NCBI RefSeq assembly: GCF_000182645.1
Contig: NZ_ACQA01000003.1
Coordinates: 1-64,000 of the forward strand
Length of the DNA: 64,000 nucleotides
Source: Brucella intermedia LMG 3301
Lineage (GTDB): Bacteria; Pseudomonadota; Alphaproteobacteria; Rhizobiales; Rhizobiaceae
Direction of reading: 5' to 3'
Below are positions 19,297 to 27,973 of the stretch, piece after piece. The notes below the pieces were generated by a model, which saw nothing but the letters and a program-made list of their open reading frames with translations, was not told the DNA's origin and did not search any database. Made by a program: the position numbers and the translations under genes. Numbering within the stretch: position 1 is the first letter of the stretch; each line of letters begins with the position of its first letter.

Positions 19297-19311
19297 GCAA
19301 GGACCGTGCCA
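19297..19311 (-). promoter_or_regulatory. sigma-54 (-24/-12) promoter of glnII
   Basis: Minus-strand TGGCACGGTCCTTGC matches the sigma-54 consensus TGGCACG-N4-TTGC exactly in the GG and GC elements. It lies 84 bases before the glnII start. The 376 bases from 19214 to 19589 also contain the leader of the divergent ABC operon; I could not find a clear NtrC dyad in them. Confidence 0.85.
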
Positions 19312-19589
19312 GTCTTGCGATGCCGGTGGTTTCGAGGCGACAAAGGCATAAGGCAACGGGCGAATGGCTACCGCTCAGCGGGAATCTGCTCAAAAAACAG
19401 GCAATGGATCAGAATTTCATCACGTGCTGGATGCAGGTTTCATCAGACCAGTATCTTCGCCTGAAATGCAGGAGCAAAAGCTCCGAGTTTCAAAGGCATA
19501 AAGCAAAATCGAACAGGCGGACAGAATAAGTCGTTGGACGCTCCCGCCACCATTCTCCACCTTGTTCTCAAACAAAAGGGGAGTGACTG

Positions 19590-20666
19590 ATGGCACGTCT
19601 GATCAACAGAAAATCGGCTTTTCTGGCGAGTTTAGCGTTGAGTGTTTCGGCTCTGACTGTTTTCGCAGCCAATGCTGCGGAAATTACCGTAATGGGTTAT
19701 CGCGGCGCATTTCAGGACAATTACGTCAAGGCCGTCATCGAACCGTTCCAGAAGGAACATCCCGACATCAAGGTCACTTATTACGGGGTGCAGAATGCAG
19801 CGACATCGCTTGGCAACATGCGTGCCCAGAAGTCCTCGCCGCAGACGGATGCGGTAATCTACGATCTCTCGGTCGCCAAGATAGCCGATGAGGAAGGGCT
19901 GGTTGAAAAGCTCGACCCAGCGACGCTCAAAAATTATGCGGATGTGGCTAAGCTCGGCAAGGAACTCGCCGGCGCTGCAATTCCAATCACATATGACACG
20001 CTTTCGCTGCTTTATAATCATGATGCATTTGGGCAAGGTGCGCCGGATAGCTGGGAAGCGCTCTGGGACAAGCAGCAAAGCGGCAAGGTCATCATCCCGG
20101 CGCAGGGCGGTGGTGATATTCAGGCCATCCTGCTTACGATCATTGCAAACCGGCTTGCCGGTGAAGGCGATTATACGAAGACCGTAAAGCCCGGCGTAGA
20201 CAAGCTGGTGGAACTGGCGCCTGCCGTACAGACGTGGGAACCGAAGCCCGATGCCTATACGCTGGTTGCAAACGGAACGGCGACCCTCTCCATCGGTTAT
20301 AATGCGCGTGCGCAGTTCTATTATGATCAGACTGGCGGAAAGCTTCAGTCGGTCGGGCCGAAGGAAGGCACGGCTGCGCAGGTGAATGTGATCAGCGCCA
20401 TTGCCAACGGCAAGAACATGGATGCAACCAGGACCTTCATCGATTACGCGATAAGCCCCGAGGCGCAGGCCCGTTTCGCCGAGATCATGTTCTATGCGCC
20501 ATCGAACACGAAAGCGGCTGTGAACGACGCAACGAAAAAGCGCATCCCGTACATGGATACGGCTCAACGCGAGAAGCTCATTCCGGTCGACTGGATGACT
20601 ATCGGCGATATGCGCGACAAGTTGCTCAATCCCTGGCGGCGCCAGATCATTCCGGCTGGTCGTTAA
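19590..20666 (+). CDS. ABC transporter substrate-binding protein, polyamine-type (PotD/SBP family 1 or 8)
   Basis: A 358-residue periplasmic protein with a Sec signal peptide ending near VFAANA-AEI (residues 24-31). The mature start EITVMGYRGAFQDNYVKAVIEPF is typical of PotD/PotF-like extracellular solute-binding proteins. GGGGAG precedes the ATG. It heads a set of ATPase and two permeases, then an aldolase, an amidase and an RraA-like protein on one strand. The ligand is unknown; carboxylates, opines and polyamines are all bound by relatives. Confidence 0.9.
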   Translation: MARLINRKSAFLASLALSVSALTVFAANAAEITVMGYRGAFQDNYVKAVIEPFQKEHPDIKVTYYGVQNAATSLGNMRAQKSSPQTDAVIYDLSVAKIADEEGLVEKLDPATLKNYADVAKLGKELAGAAIPITYDTLSLLYNHDAFGQGAPDSWEALWDKQQSGKVIIPAQGGGDIQAILLTIIANRLAGEGDYTKTVKPGVDKLVELAPAVQTWEPKPDAYTLVANGTATLSIGYNARAQFYYDQTGGKLQSVGPKEGTAAQVNVISAIANGKNMDATRTFIDYAISPEAQARFAEIMFYAPSNTKAAVNDATKKRIPYMDTAQREKLIPVDWMTIGDMRDKLLNPWRRQIIPAGR

Positions 20667-20739
20667 ACCTACCTCACCCTGAAATTTACGCTTCCGCCCC
20701 GTTTTTTCGGGGCGGCACCGAACCCTTGCAGGTTTCGAT

Positions 20740-21819
20740 ATGGCAGCAGAAAGCTCATTTCTACAGTTGAAAGCCCTCACCAAGCTTTACGGTAACAATT
20801 ACCGGGCAGTGGACGATCTTCATCTCGATCTTCCCCGCGGAAAACTGCTCGGTCTCCTCGGCCCGTCCGGTTGCGGCAAGACCACGACATTACGCATGAT
20901 TGCGGGTCTCGCATCGATTTCGGACGGCAACATCCTGATCGATGGCAACGATATTTCGCATAGGCCGCCCCATCAGCGCGATATCGGTCTGGTTTTCCAG
21001 AACTATGCCCTGTTCCCGCATATGACGGTGGCCGAGAATGTCGCTTTCGGCCTCGATATGCGCAAGGTTGCCAAGGCTGAGGCGAAGAAGCGGGTGGAAG
21101 AAGCACTCGAAATGGTGCGGCTTCCCGGCTATGGCTCGCGCAAGCCCAAGGAAATGTCCGGCGGCCAGCAGCAGCGCGTGGCGCTTGCGCGCGCGCTGGT
21201 CATTCGTCCGCGTATTCTTCTGCTCGATGAGCCCCTGTCCAATCTGGATGCGAAGCTGCGCGACGACATGCGGATCGAAATCCGCGAGATTCAGAAACGC
21301 CTCGATATCACCACGGTCTTCGTCACGCATGATCAGGTAGAAGCGCTGACAATGTGCGATGTCGTGGGCGTTATGGATAGCGGCAGGCTGGCGCAACTTG
21401 GTTCGCCGGAAGAAATCTATGAAAAGCCATCCTCGCTGTTCGTCGCCAAATTCGTCGGTCGCGCCAATGTCCACAATTGCGAGATCCTCGACGAAAATGT
21501 CTGCCGTCTCGGCAGCGCCGCCTATCGCTGCAACACGCATGGAAAGTCACGCGGGTCCGGGCAGATCGCCATTCGTCCGCATCGCATCAATCTCACGCCC
21601 AACCGCGATCGCAATCTTGTTAGCGTCGTAACCAACAGCGCGCACGGCGTGGTTGAGCGTACGACCTATATCGGCGACATCGTTCAATACGACATCGAGA
21701 TCGAGGGCGCCTGCCTGAAAGTTGAAGTGCCGACCGCCAGCGCGGGACATGCATTCCATACCGGTGACCGGCTGCTGTGCGAATGGAAACCAGAAGATAT
21801 GCTGGTTTTCGGGAGCTGA
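20740..21819 (+). CDS. ABC transporter ATP-binding protein, PotA-like
   Basis: A 359-residue ATPase. Walker A is LLGPSGCGKTTTL (about residues 38-50), the signature is MSGGQQQRVALARAL, Walker B is ILLLDEPLSNLD and the switch His is in VFVTHDQ. A C-terminal TOBE-like domain follows from about residue 270. The 73-base gap after the binding-protein gene holds a GCCCCG-TTTTTT-CGGGGC hairpin that could lower downstream expression. It energises the two permeases that follow. Confidence 0.93.
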   Translation: MAAESSFLQLKALTKLYGNNYRAVDDLHLDLPRGKLLGLLGPSGCGKTTTLRMIAGLASISDGNILIDGNDISHRPPHQRDIGLVFQNYALFPHMTVAENVAFGLDMRKVAKAEAKKRVEEALEMVRLPGYGSRKPKEMSGGQQQRVALARALVIRPRILLLDEPLSNLDAKLRDDMRIEIREIQKRLDITTVFVTHDQVEALTMCDVVGVMDSGRLAQLGSPEEIYEKPSSLFVAKFVGRANVHNCEILDENVCRLGSAAYRCNTHGKSRGSGQIAIRPHRINLTPNRDRNLVSVVTNSAHGVVERTTYIGDIVQYDIEIEGACLKVEVPTASAGHAFHTGDRLLCEWKPEDMLVFGS

Positions 21820-21823
21820 CGTC

Positions 21824-22714
21824 ATGACAGCGATCACATCAACCGGCATCATCCCGGCAAAGCCGTCGAGACGCAGGCGTTACGGTCTCGTCGCCGTTGC
21901 GCTTCTTCTGCCGATGGCCTTGATCAATCTCATCGCCTTTATCGCGCCGGTTGCGCATCTGGCGCAGATATCTTTCCTGCAAAGCGAGAGCGGCGGTGTC
22001 CTGACAGACCGCTATACGTTCGAAAACTACATCAACTTCTTCACCGACAGCTTCAACTGGGGGCTTGTGTTCAACTCGCTCTGGCTGAGCGCATTCATCA
22101 CGCTGGCAACGCTCGTCTGCGCCTATCCGATTGCGCTTTTCCTGCACCGTGTTTCACCCGTATGGCGCAACTTTCTTTTCGTGGTGACGGTCTCGCCGCT
22201 GCTCGTCAGCAGCGTGGTGCGCACCTATGGCTGGATGGTGCTTCTAGGGGATCAGGGGCTCGTCAACGGAGCCTTGATGAACCTCGGCGTCATTTCCTCC
22301 CCCATCAGGCTCGTCAACAATACGCTTGGTGTGTTCATCGGCATGGTGGAAATCCTGATCCCCTACATGGCGCTGTCGCTGATTGCCGGTTTCGGGCGCC
22401 TGAACGCTTCGCTTGAGGAGGCTGCGGCATCCCTCGGCGCCAATGCCTTCACCCGGTTTCGCCGCATCATCCTGCCGCTCACCTTGCCGGGTATCGCGCT
22501 TGGCTGCCTGCTTTGCTTCGTGCTGGCAATCAGTTCCTTCATCACGCCCAAACTGCTTGGCGGGGGGCGCGTGTTCCTGCTGGCGACGGAAATCTACGAT
22601 CAGGCCGTGATCCAGCTTGAATGGCCGCGGGCCGCCGCAACCTCCGTCATTGTCCTGATCATCTTCGGCCTCGCTCTGATGGTCTATTCCCGTATCGCAC
22701 GTCGCATCGACTGA
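21824..22714 (+). CDS. ABC transporter permease, PotB-like
   Basis: A 296-residue membrane protein with a first segment at about residues 20-45, a large periplasmic loop and five further segments. The cytoplasmic EAA loop is EEAAASLGANAFTRFRRIILPLTLPG. The ATG at 21824 begins four bases after the ATPase stop; the longer open frame overlaps the ATPase gene and is not used. It pairs with the next permease to form the channel. Confidence 0.92.
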   Translation: MTAITSTGIIPAKPSRRRRYGLVAVALLLPMALINLIAFIAPVAHLAQISFLQSESGGVLTDRYTFENYINFFTDSFNWGLVFNSLWLSAFITLATLVCAYPIALFLHRVSPVWRNFLFVVTVSPLLVSSVVRTYGWMVLLGDQGLVNGALMNLGVISSPIRLVNNTLGVFIGMVEILIPYMALSLIAGFGRLNASLEEAAASLGANAFTRFRRIILPLTLPGIALGCLLCFVLAISSFITPKLLGGGRVFLLATEIYDQAVIQLEWPRAAATSVIVLIIFGLALMVYSRIARRID

Positions 22715-22732
22715 CCGGCAAGGAGAAATGAG

Positions 22733-23524
22733 ATGATCGGTTCAACTTCATTGCCATTCCGCCTTCTGGTCGGCCTGCTTTACCTGTTCCTGCTGGCCCC
22801 CATTCTGGTGGTGGTGCCGTTATCGTTCAGCAACGATAACTATCTGACGTTTCCGCCGCAGAGCTGGGGCGTGCGGTGGTATGCGGAAATGCTGCACCAT
22901 GAAACGCTCATCCAGGCGTTCTGGATCAGCCTTGGCATTGCATCGGTCGTTACCGTCCTGTCGCTTCTGGCGGGTATCCCGGCAGCCTATGCGATCCGCC
23001 GTTATCAGTTCCGTGGACGCGAAGCGGTGCTGAACCTCTTTACCGCGCCGCTGCTTCTGCCATCCATCGTGCTGGGCCTCGCCATTCTGTTGGTCTTCGT
23101 GCGGCTGGAACTTCTCGGCACATTTACAGGTCTTGTGATCGCCCATCTGATCGTGACGACCCCTTACGTCATCCGCATCATGATAACCGCGTTCTCCACC
23201 TTGCCTCCATCGGTCGAAGAGGCCGCCACGATGCTGGGTGCGTCCCCGTTCACGGTGTTCCGTCGCATCACACTGCCATTGATGATGCCGGGTCTGGTGG
23301 CAAGTGCGGCTTTGTCCTTCCTCCTGTCCTTCGATGAGGTGGTGATCTCGCTCTTCATCACCGGGCCACGCATGACGACGCTGCCGGTCGAAATCTTCAA
23401 TTATGTCGAAAGCCGCACCGATCCGATGACCGCTTCCATCTCGGTCGTGCTGATCGCGGCGACGCTGCTCATCATCTTCGTCATCGAACGCACACTCGGA
23501 TTGTCACGCACAATCGGCAAATAA
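22733..23524 (+). CDS. ABC transporter permease, PotC-like
   Basis: A 263-residue, six-segment permease. The EAA loop EEAATMLGASPFTVFRRITLPLMMPG is clear, and residues 75-110 (AIRRYQFRGREAVLNLFTAPLLLPSIVLGLA) match PotC relatives. AAGGAGAA precedes the ATG. It is the second half of the channel with the preceding gene, 18 bases upstream. Confidence 0.92.
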   Translation: MIGSTSLPFRLLVGLLYLFLLAPILVVVPLSFSNDNYLTFPPQSWGVRWYAEMLHHETLIQAFWISLGIASVVTVLSLLAGIPAAYAIRRYQFRGREAVLNLFTAPLLLPSIVLGLAILLVFVRLELLGTFTGLVIAHLIVTTPYVIRIMITAFSTLPPSVEEAATMLGASPFTVFRRITLPLMMPGLVASAALSFLLSFDEVVISLFITGPRMTTLPVEIFNYVESRTDPMTASISVVLIAATLLIIFVIERTLGLSRTIGK

Positions 23525-23550
23525 CCTCCCAACTGAAAGTGACTTCAAGC

Positions 23551-24285
23551 ATGGAAAATATCGCCCTCTGGATGTCGCAACCGCATTTCAGCTATCTCGA
23601 AATTGCCCGGACCTGCGGCTTCTCGTCCTTCGTCCTCGAACTCGAGCACGGAACCTTCGACCTGTCGACACTGGACCAATTTCTGGCCTTTACCAAGGCG
23701 CAGGGTCTTTCCACCCTGACCAAGGTGCTGGCGCCGACGCCAGAAGCCATTCAGCAGGCGCTGGACTTCGGATCGGATGGCGTCATCGTTCCGCATATTC
23801 TGGGCGTGGAACATGCACAGCAGGTTACGAAAGCGGCAAAATATCCGCTGGTCGGCACGCGCTCTTATACTGGCGGCCGCATTTTCGGTTATGCCCGCCC
23901 GGCCACCGATGCCTTCGAGAAAGAGAACAAGCGCACCAAATGCTTCGCCATGATCGAGACGGCGGAAAGTCTTGCCGATGTCGAGAAGATCATTGCGCTC
24001 GATACGGTTGACGGCTTGTTTCCCGGCCCTTCGGATCTGGCGCTTGCGCGGGGGCGGGGAGCCTACGCTTTCAATGATGACGACAAGGCCGACCTGCGCC
24101 GCTGCGCGGCTGCTGCACGCGCTGCCGGGAAGCCGTGGATCATGCCCGCCTGGACCGAAGCCGAACGGCGCTTCGCGCAGGACGAGGGCGCCGCGATGCT
24201 GGTCGTCGCCACCCAGAACATGACGCTTCGCCAGGGCATGGTCTCGACCGTAAACATGCTGAAAAGCGAAGCCCTGGTTGCCTGA
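23551..24285 (+). CDS. HpcH/HpaI aldolase/citrate lyase family protein
   Basis: A 244-residue class II pyruvate-type aldolase candidate. The metal ligands are visible as Glu in FAMIETAESL and Asp in FPGPSDLALA, and FVLELEHGTFD near the N-terminus matches the FDxEHG motif of HpaI. A GTG four codons upstream (23539) could also start translation; neither start has a strong ribosome site. It follows the ABC importer, implying cleavage of the imported compound or its product to pyruvate or a similar oxoacid. Confidence 0.87.
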   Translation: MENIALWMSQPHFSYLEIARTCGFSSFVLELEHGTFDLSTLDQFLAFTKAQGLSTLTKVLAPTPEAIQQALDFGSDGVIVPHILGVEHAQQVTKAAKYPLVGTRSYTGGRIFGYARPATDAFEKENKRTKCFAMIETAESLADVEKIIALDTVDGLFPGPSDLALARGRGAYAFNDDDKADLRRCAAAARAAGKPWIMPAWTEAERRFAQDEGAAMLVVATQNMTLRQGMVSTVNMLKSEALVA

Positions 24286-24321
24286 CTGAACTGATTACTA
24301 ACCCATTCGCTGGAGGAAAAA

Positions 24322-25162
24322 ATGAAGATCACCCTGATCCAAACGAGCCCGCAGGCCGACAAGGCCGAAAACCTGCGCATTACGCGGGGATTGATGGAAG
24401 ATGCCGTGCGCACGGATTCTCCGGACCTAATCGTGCTGCCCGAATATTTCGAATATTACGGCGGTACTTCGGAAGAAAAACTTGCGGCAGCCGAGAGCGT
24501 TCCCGGTGGTCCTGCCTACAAAATGGCGCAGGACTTTGCCCGTGAGCACAAAGTCTTTGTCCATGCCGGTACCCTGATGGGAAAAGGTTCCGAACGAAAA
24601 GCGCATCTACAATTCCACTTTCGTATTCAATCGCGAAGGCCAGGAGATCGCGCATTATCGCAAGATCCATATGTTCGACATCGTCGGGCCGGACGGGACG
24701 GCCTATAAGGAATCCGCCACCGTCAAGCCGGGCGAGAATGTCGTCGTCTATGACCTCGACGGGTTCAAGATCGGCTGCGCGATCTGCTACGACATCCGCT
24801 TTGCCGAACTTTATCTGGAGCTGGAAAAGGCCGGTGCCGATGTGATCGTTCTTCCCGCCGCATTCACGTTGCAGACCGGCAAGGATCACTGGGAGGTGCT
24901 GGCGCGGGCCCGTGCCATCGAAACCCAGACCTATTTCGCGGCCTGCGGCCAGACCGGCAGCACCGTTTCCAACGGCGAACGGCGTCATACCTATGGTCAC
25001 TCGCTGGTCTGCGATCCGTGGGGTCATGTGGTGGCGCGCGCCTCCGATGGTGTCGGCTTCGTGACGGCCCGCATCGAGCGTGCCCAGATCGAACGTGTGC
25101 GTTCACTCATCCCGATGGTCAGCCATCGCCGCATCGGCAAGCAGTTGCAGGCCTGCGCATAG
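24322..25162 (+). pseudogene. carbon-nitrogen hydrolase (nitrilase fold), frameshifted
   Basis: Two overlapping frames together encode a full nitrilase-superfamily amidase of about 280 residues. The catalytic triad is complete if the frames are joined: E41 in VLPEYFEYY (first frame), Lys in HYRKIHMFD and Cys in CAICYDIRF (second frame). The break lies at GGGAAAAGG, 24579-24587. Dropping one G or one A restores KVPNEKRIYNSTFVFNREGQ. GGAGG precedes the ATG. It sits between the aldolase and the RraA-like gene. Either a sequencing error or a recent inactivation is possible; the protein is otherwise intact. Confidence 0.8.
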
Positions 25163-25172
25163 GAGGCGCCTT

Positions 25173-25838
25173 ATGTATACGATCAACCCCATGCCGGAGC
25201 AGATAGCTGAAAGCGATCTCAAGCTCCTGTCGGGCGTCGAAACAGCCACCGTCGGACACTGGCGTTTCTTCGGCTTCATGCACCGTTCCATCCAGCCGCT
25301 CCTCCCGAAGCGCCGCGTGGTGGGCACCGCCGTCACCATCGCCATACCGGGTCCGGATTCCACCTTGCTTCACCACGTAACCGGAATGCTTCGCCCCGGC
25401 GATATTCTGGTGGTGGACCGGATGGGGGACGACCGCTATGCGTGTTGGGGCGGCGGTGTGACCATCGCGGCGAAGGCGGCGGGGGCCGTCGCCGGCATTG
25501 TGGATGGCCCCTGCACGGACCTGACGGAAATCGAGGATTCCGATTTTCCGATGTGGGCCAGGGGCATCTCGCCCATCACCACCCGGCTCTATGATCTGGG
25601 TGGCGGCATCAACATTCCGGTCTCCTGCGGCGGTGTCGTCGTCAATCCGGGTGATGCCATTCTGGCCGATGAGAGCGGTGTTCTCGTCCTGCCGCGTGAC
25701 GAAGTGAACGCGGTCGCCTCGCGTGCGCTGGACATACAGGACAAGGGCAAGGCACGCGAAGCTTCCGTAAAGACCGGTCTCAAGCTGGGTGACGTTTCAG
25801 GCGCAACCAGGAAAATCCTCGCTCACGCGGAAGGCTGA
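25173..25838 (+). CDS. RraA-like / HMG aldolase-fold protein
   Basis: A 221-residue member of the RraA-like family (4-hydroxy-4-methyl-2-oxoglutarate aldolase fold). It shows VGTAVTI, GGVTIAAKAAGAVAGIVDG and CGGVVVNPGDAILADESGV, the usual blocks. The segment normally reading DG-x-x-RD reads DGPCTD, so the catalytic Arg is replaced by Thr while the Asp remains; pyruvate aldolase activity is therefore doubtful. AGGAGG overlaps the upstream stop and lies seven bases before the ATG at 25173, indicating coupling with the amidase. Confidence 0.85.
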   Translation: MYTINPMPEQIAESDLKLLSGVETATVGHWRFFGFMHRSIQPLLPKRRVVGTAVTIAIPGPDSTLLHHVTGMLRPGDILVVDRMGDDRYACWGGGVTIAAKAAGAVAGIVDGPCTDLTEIEDSDFPMWARGISPITTRLYDLGGGINIPVSCGGVVVNPGDAILADESGVLVLPRDEVNAVASRALDIQDKGKAREASVKTGLKLGDVSGATRKILAHAEG

Positions 25839-25841
25839 TCT

Positions 25842-25869
25842 GACAGGGCCGGTTTTGGCCGGCCCTGTC
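25842..25869 (+). terminator. terminator of the ABC-aldolase-amidase operon
   Basis: An 11-base stem GACAGGGCCGG/CCGGCCCTGTC with a six-base loop lies a few bases after the RraA-like stop and is followed by GTTTGT. It is a plausible end for the six- to seven-gene transcript beginning at 19590. Confidence 0.8.
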
Positions 25870-26014
25870 GTTTGTGGGATTGAATATGACTATTTGCTTA
25901 TTTTCATCCCGCAAGTGTCTTAGAAGGAAAGGACGAATCTGGCTGCCCGGAGCGCAATAAGGGACTTCAAGAAACGCGCGCGGGTAACTGAAATGGGAAG
26001 GGACATGCCGGTCC

Positions 26015-26938
26015 ATGAATATCCGTTTTCTGGAAACGGTGATCTGGTTGTCGGAACTGCGTAATTTCCGGGCGACGGCGGCTCGCCTCAACATGACGCC
26101 GGCGGCAATATCCAATCGTATCGGCGCCATGGAACAGGAACTCGGTTTCCGGCTTTTCGACCGCGACGCGCGCGACGTCAACCTGACGGCGGAGGGCGAA
26201 GCTTTTGTCGAGGGCGCGCGCGATGTCGTGCGGCGTTACCATGATCTGGTGGAAAGCCTGAGCCCGCAAAACGGGCTCGAAGGAACGCTGAAGATCGGCA
26301 TCGTTCCAAGCCTTGCCATGACCATATTGCCGGGTATTCTCGATATTGTGCGCCAGCGTTATCCGAAGATACGCATCTCGATCACAACCTCATCTTCGAA
26401 GGGGGTCGTGCAGAAGCTGGAGCAACGGGAGCTCGATATCGTTTTCGCGATCAAGCCCGAACCGACGCCCAATCTGCGTATTGTCGACATATGCACGTTC
26501 GGCATGTTCTGGATATCGCGCAGCAACCAGTTTCCGGGCGGTGCGGAAGATGTTCTGTCGCGCGATGATCTACTGGGCCGCAATCTCATTTCCTATGAGA
26601 GCGGCTCCTATAATTATCAGCAGATCATCAATTACTTCACCGAGGAGCGGTTGAAAGACGCAACTGTCCACTATTCCAACTCGCTCACCACGACGATCAA
26701 CATGATTTCGGCGGGCGTCGGTATTTCCGTCATTCCCCCCGTGGTGATCCAGAAAGAGCTTCGGACGGGCGAGCTTCAGGTGTTGAATACCAACGCCGCT
26801 TTCCCCGCGACCAGCTATAGCGCTATCTATCTCGAAAGCGCGGCGACACGCCTGATCACGCTTGTGGCCAATATCGCCCGCGAAGCCGGGCGCAATTTCA
26901 GCGGCAATTTCAGCGATAGTCTCGCCTATCAGGATTAA
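26015..26938 (+). CDS. LysR family transcriptional regulator
   Basis: A 307-residue LysR protein. The HTH region is FLETVIWLSELRNFRATAARLNMTPAAISNRI, followed by LFDRDARDVNLTAEG. The effector domain is of normal length and includes the usual GVGISVIPP near residue 235. AAGGGA lies about 14 bases ahead of the ATG. It directly follows the ABC-aldolase-amidase operon in the same direction and is the obvious candidate regulator of it, although it is not divergent. Confidence 0.92.
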   Translation: MNIRFLETVIWLSELRNFRATAARLNMTPAAISNRIGAMEQELGFRLFDRDARDVNLTAEGEAFVEGARDVVRRYHDLVESLSPQNGLEGTLKIGIVPSLAMTILPGILDIVRQRYPKIRISITTSSSKGVVQKLEQRELDIVFAIKPEPTPNLRIVDICTFGMFWISRSNQFPGGAEDVLSRDDLLGRNLISYESGSYNYQQIINYFTEERLKDATVHYSNSLTTTINMISAGVGISVIPPVVIQKELRTGELQVLNTNAAFPATSYSAIYLESAATRLITLVANIAREAGRNFSGNFSDSLAYQD

Positions 26939-26987
26939 ACGCGCTTCGGCCCCAATGGATTTCATCCACGCAACAGAGGTTGACGGT

Positions 26988-27404
26988 TTATTCGGCGACC
27001 CGATGCTGCGTACTCGCATTCCGCATATCGTCCAGCTGCCGCAACGAGGAAAACAACGACTCCCGATCCCGGAGATGTTCTTCATAGAGTGACAGGAAAA
27101 TGGAGTTCGTCGTCACGTGCGGTCCGGGCGCGGACCGAGCGCGGCGCAGGCTGCTATTCGCCTTGCGCTTGGCGTCTTCGACTTTCGCTTGCAATTCCCG
27201 AAGCATGCCAGAATTGCCAAAAGCATGAAAACCGGCTTCCGGTGCGACTGTATTGGGTGTCGAGTGGATCATGGTCTGCATCTCCGATGGCAAGATATAG
27301 AGCTGATCGTGGCGTCCGTTTATGATAGAATCGTGGTGTAAACCGTACGAAATTACATTCTTGTCGTGGTATGTTTCGGGCGCAGTTTTTAAGACCAATT
27401 CCAT
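26988..27404 (-). CDS. hypothetical protein
   Basis: A possible 138-residue protein, unrecognised. It is mildly basic and helical, with charged segments ELQAKVEDAKRKANSSLRRARS and LSLYEEHLRDRESLFSSLRQLDD that could form short amphipathic helices. No signal peptide or membrane segment is seen. The ATG at 27404 has a weak ribosome site, and an upstream in-frame start at 27479 would add 25 residues. No gene on the plus strand competes here. Confidence 0.4.
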   Translation of the reverse strand: MELVLKTAPETYHDKNVISYGLHHDSIINGRHDQLYILPSEMQTMIHSTPNTVAPEAGFHAFGNSGMLRELQAKVEDAKRKANSSLRRARSAPGPHVTTNSIFLSLYEEHLRDRESLFSSLRQLDDMRNASTQHRVAE

Positions 27405-27541
27405 TTCTTGCTGGAGAATTTTTAGCACCGCAAGCGTCCGGGAAACGAGGCATTTAATGCCAAAACCTCGGGGGAACAAGGAAAAAACTCACGGTCCAGC
27501 TGTAACCGAACAGATTTCAGGCCGTATGGCTCGAAGGGGTA

Positions 27542-27712
27542 TCAATCAGCGTCGTGATTCATGAAAGGGAGCATATCGACCGTGTCGAGGGTCGTGGGCT
27601 CGACGGGTTCCCCGTCCGGCTTTGCAAAAACAATCACCCACAAGCAGTAGATTAGAAATACCGCCACACCAATCGCTAGCAGGCTGACAAATATGAGTGG
27701 CCAATCGAACAT
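27542..27712 (-). CDS. small single-span membrane protein (56 aa)
   Basis: A predicted 56-residue protein beginning MFDWPLIFVSLLAIG. Residues 5-30 form one strong membrane segment, and the C-terminal half is acidic and proline-rich (KPDGEPVEP, MNHDAD at the end). AAGG and GAGG precede the ATG. It is likely part of a two-gene unit with the tiny membrane protein upstream at 27916. No family recognised. Confidence 0.6.
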   Translation of the reverse strand: MFDWPLIFVSLLAIGVAVFLIYCLWVIVFAKPDGEPVEPTTLDTVDMLPFMNHDAD

Positions 27713-27823
27713 GCCTCATACCTTGACGCAGTTTGGGCGCTAACTCAACCGTGTTAAATTTGGCGCGCACGAACGGAGCTGCGTCCAAGGGGCACACTCT
27801 CGAAGCGATCCCGGTCAGCTGGT

Positions 27824-27916
27824 TCACTTCTTATGGGTTTCGATCCAGGTAATACCGAAAACGACAGCGCTGACGGCCAGGATCGCTACGATCTCAATCC
27901 AAAAAATCAACTGCAT
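27824..27916 (-). CDS. very small membrane protein (30 aa)
   Basis: A predicted 30-residue protein, MQLIFWIEIVAIL at the N-terminus and ending TWIETHKK. It is almost entirely one membrane helix with a positively charged tail. GGAGG lies eight bases before the ATG at 27916; an ATG six bases upstream is too close to it. The protein is similar in design to small subunits that stabilise membrane complexes, but no partner is encoded nearby. It runs toward the 56-residue membrane protein. Confidence 0.55.
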   Translation of the reverse strand: MQLIFWIEIVAILAVSAVVFGITWIETHKK

Positions 27917-27973
27917 GGCCATGTCCTCCAGCATGGTTAACAAAAACCTAACGAAAAGGTTCATTCACGCTGA

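Noticed and set aside
19312-19589. NtrC binding site expected upstream of glnII
   Set aside because: No convincing TGCACC-N5-GGTGCA-type dyad could be found by eye.
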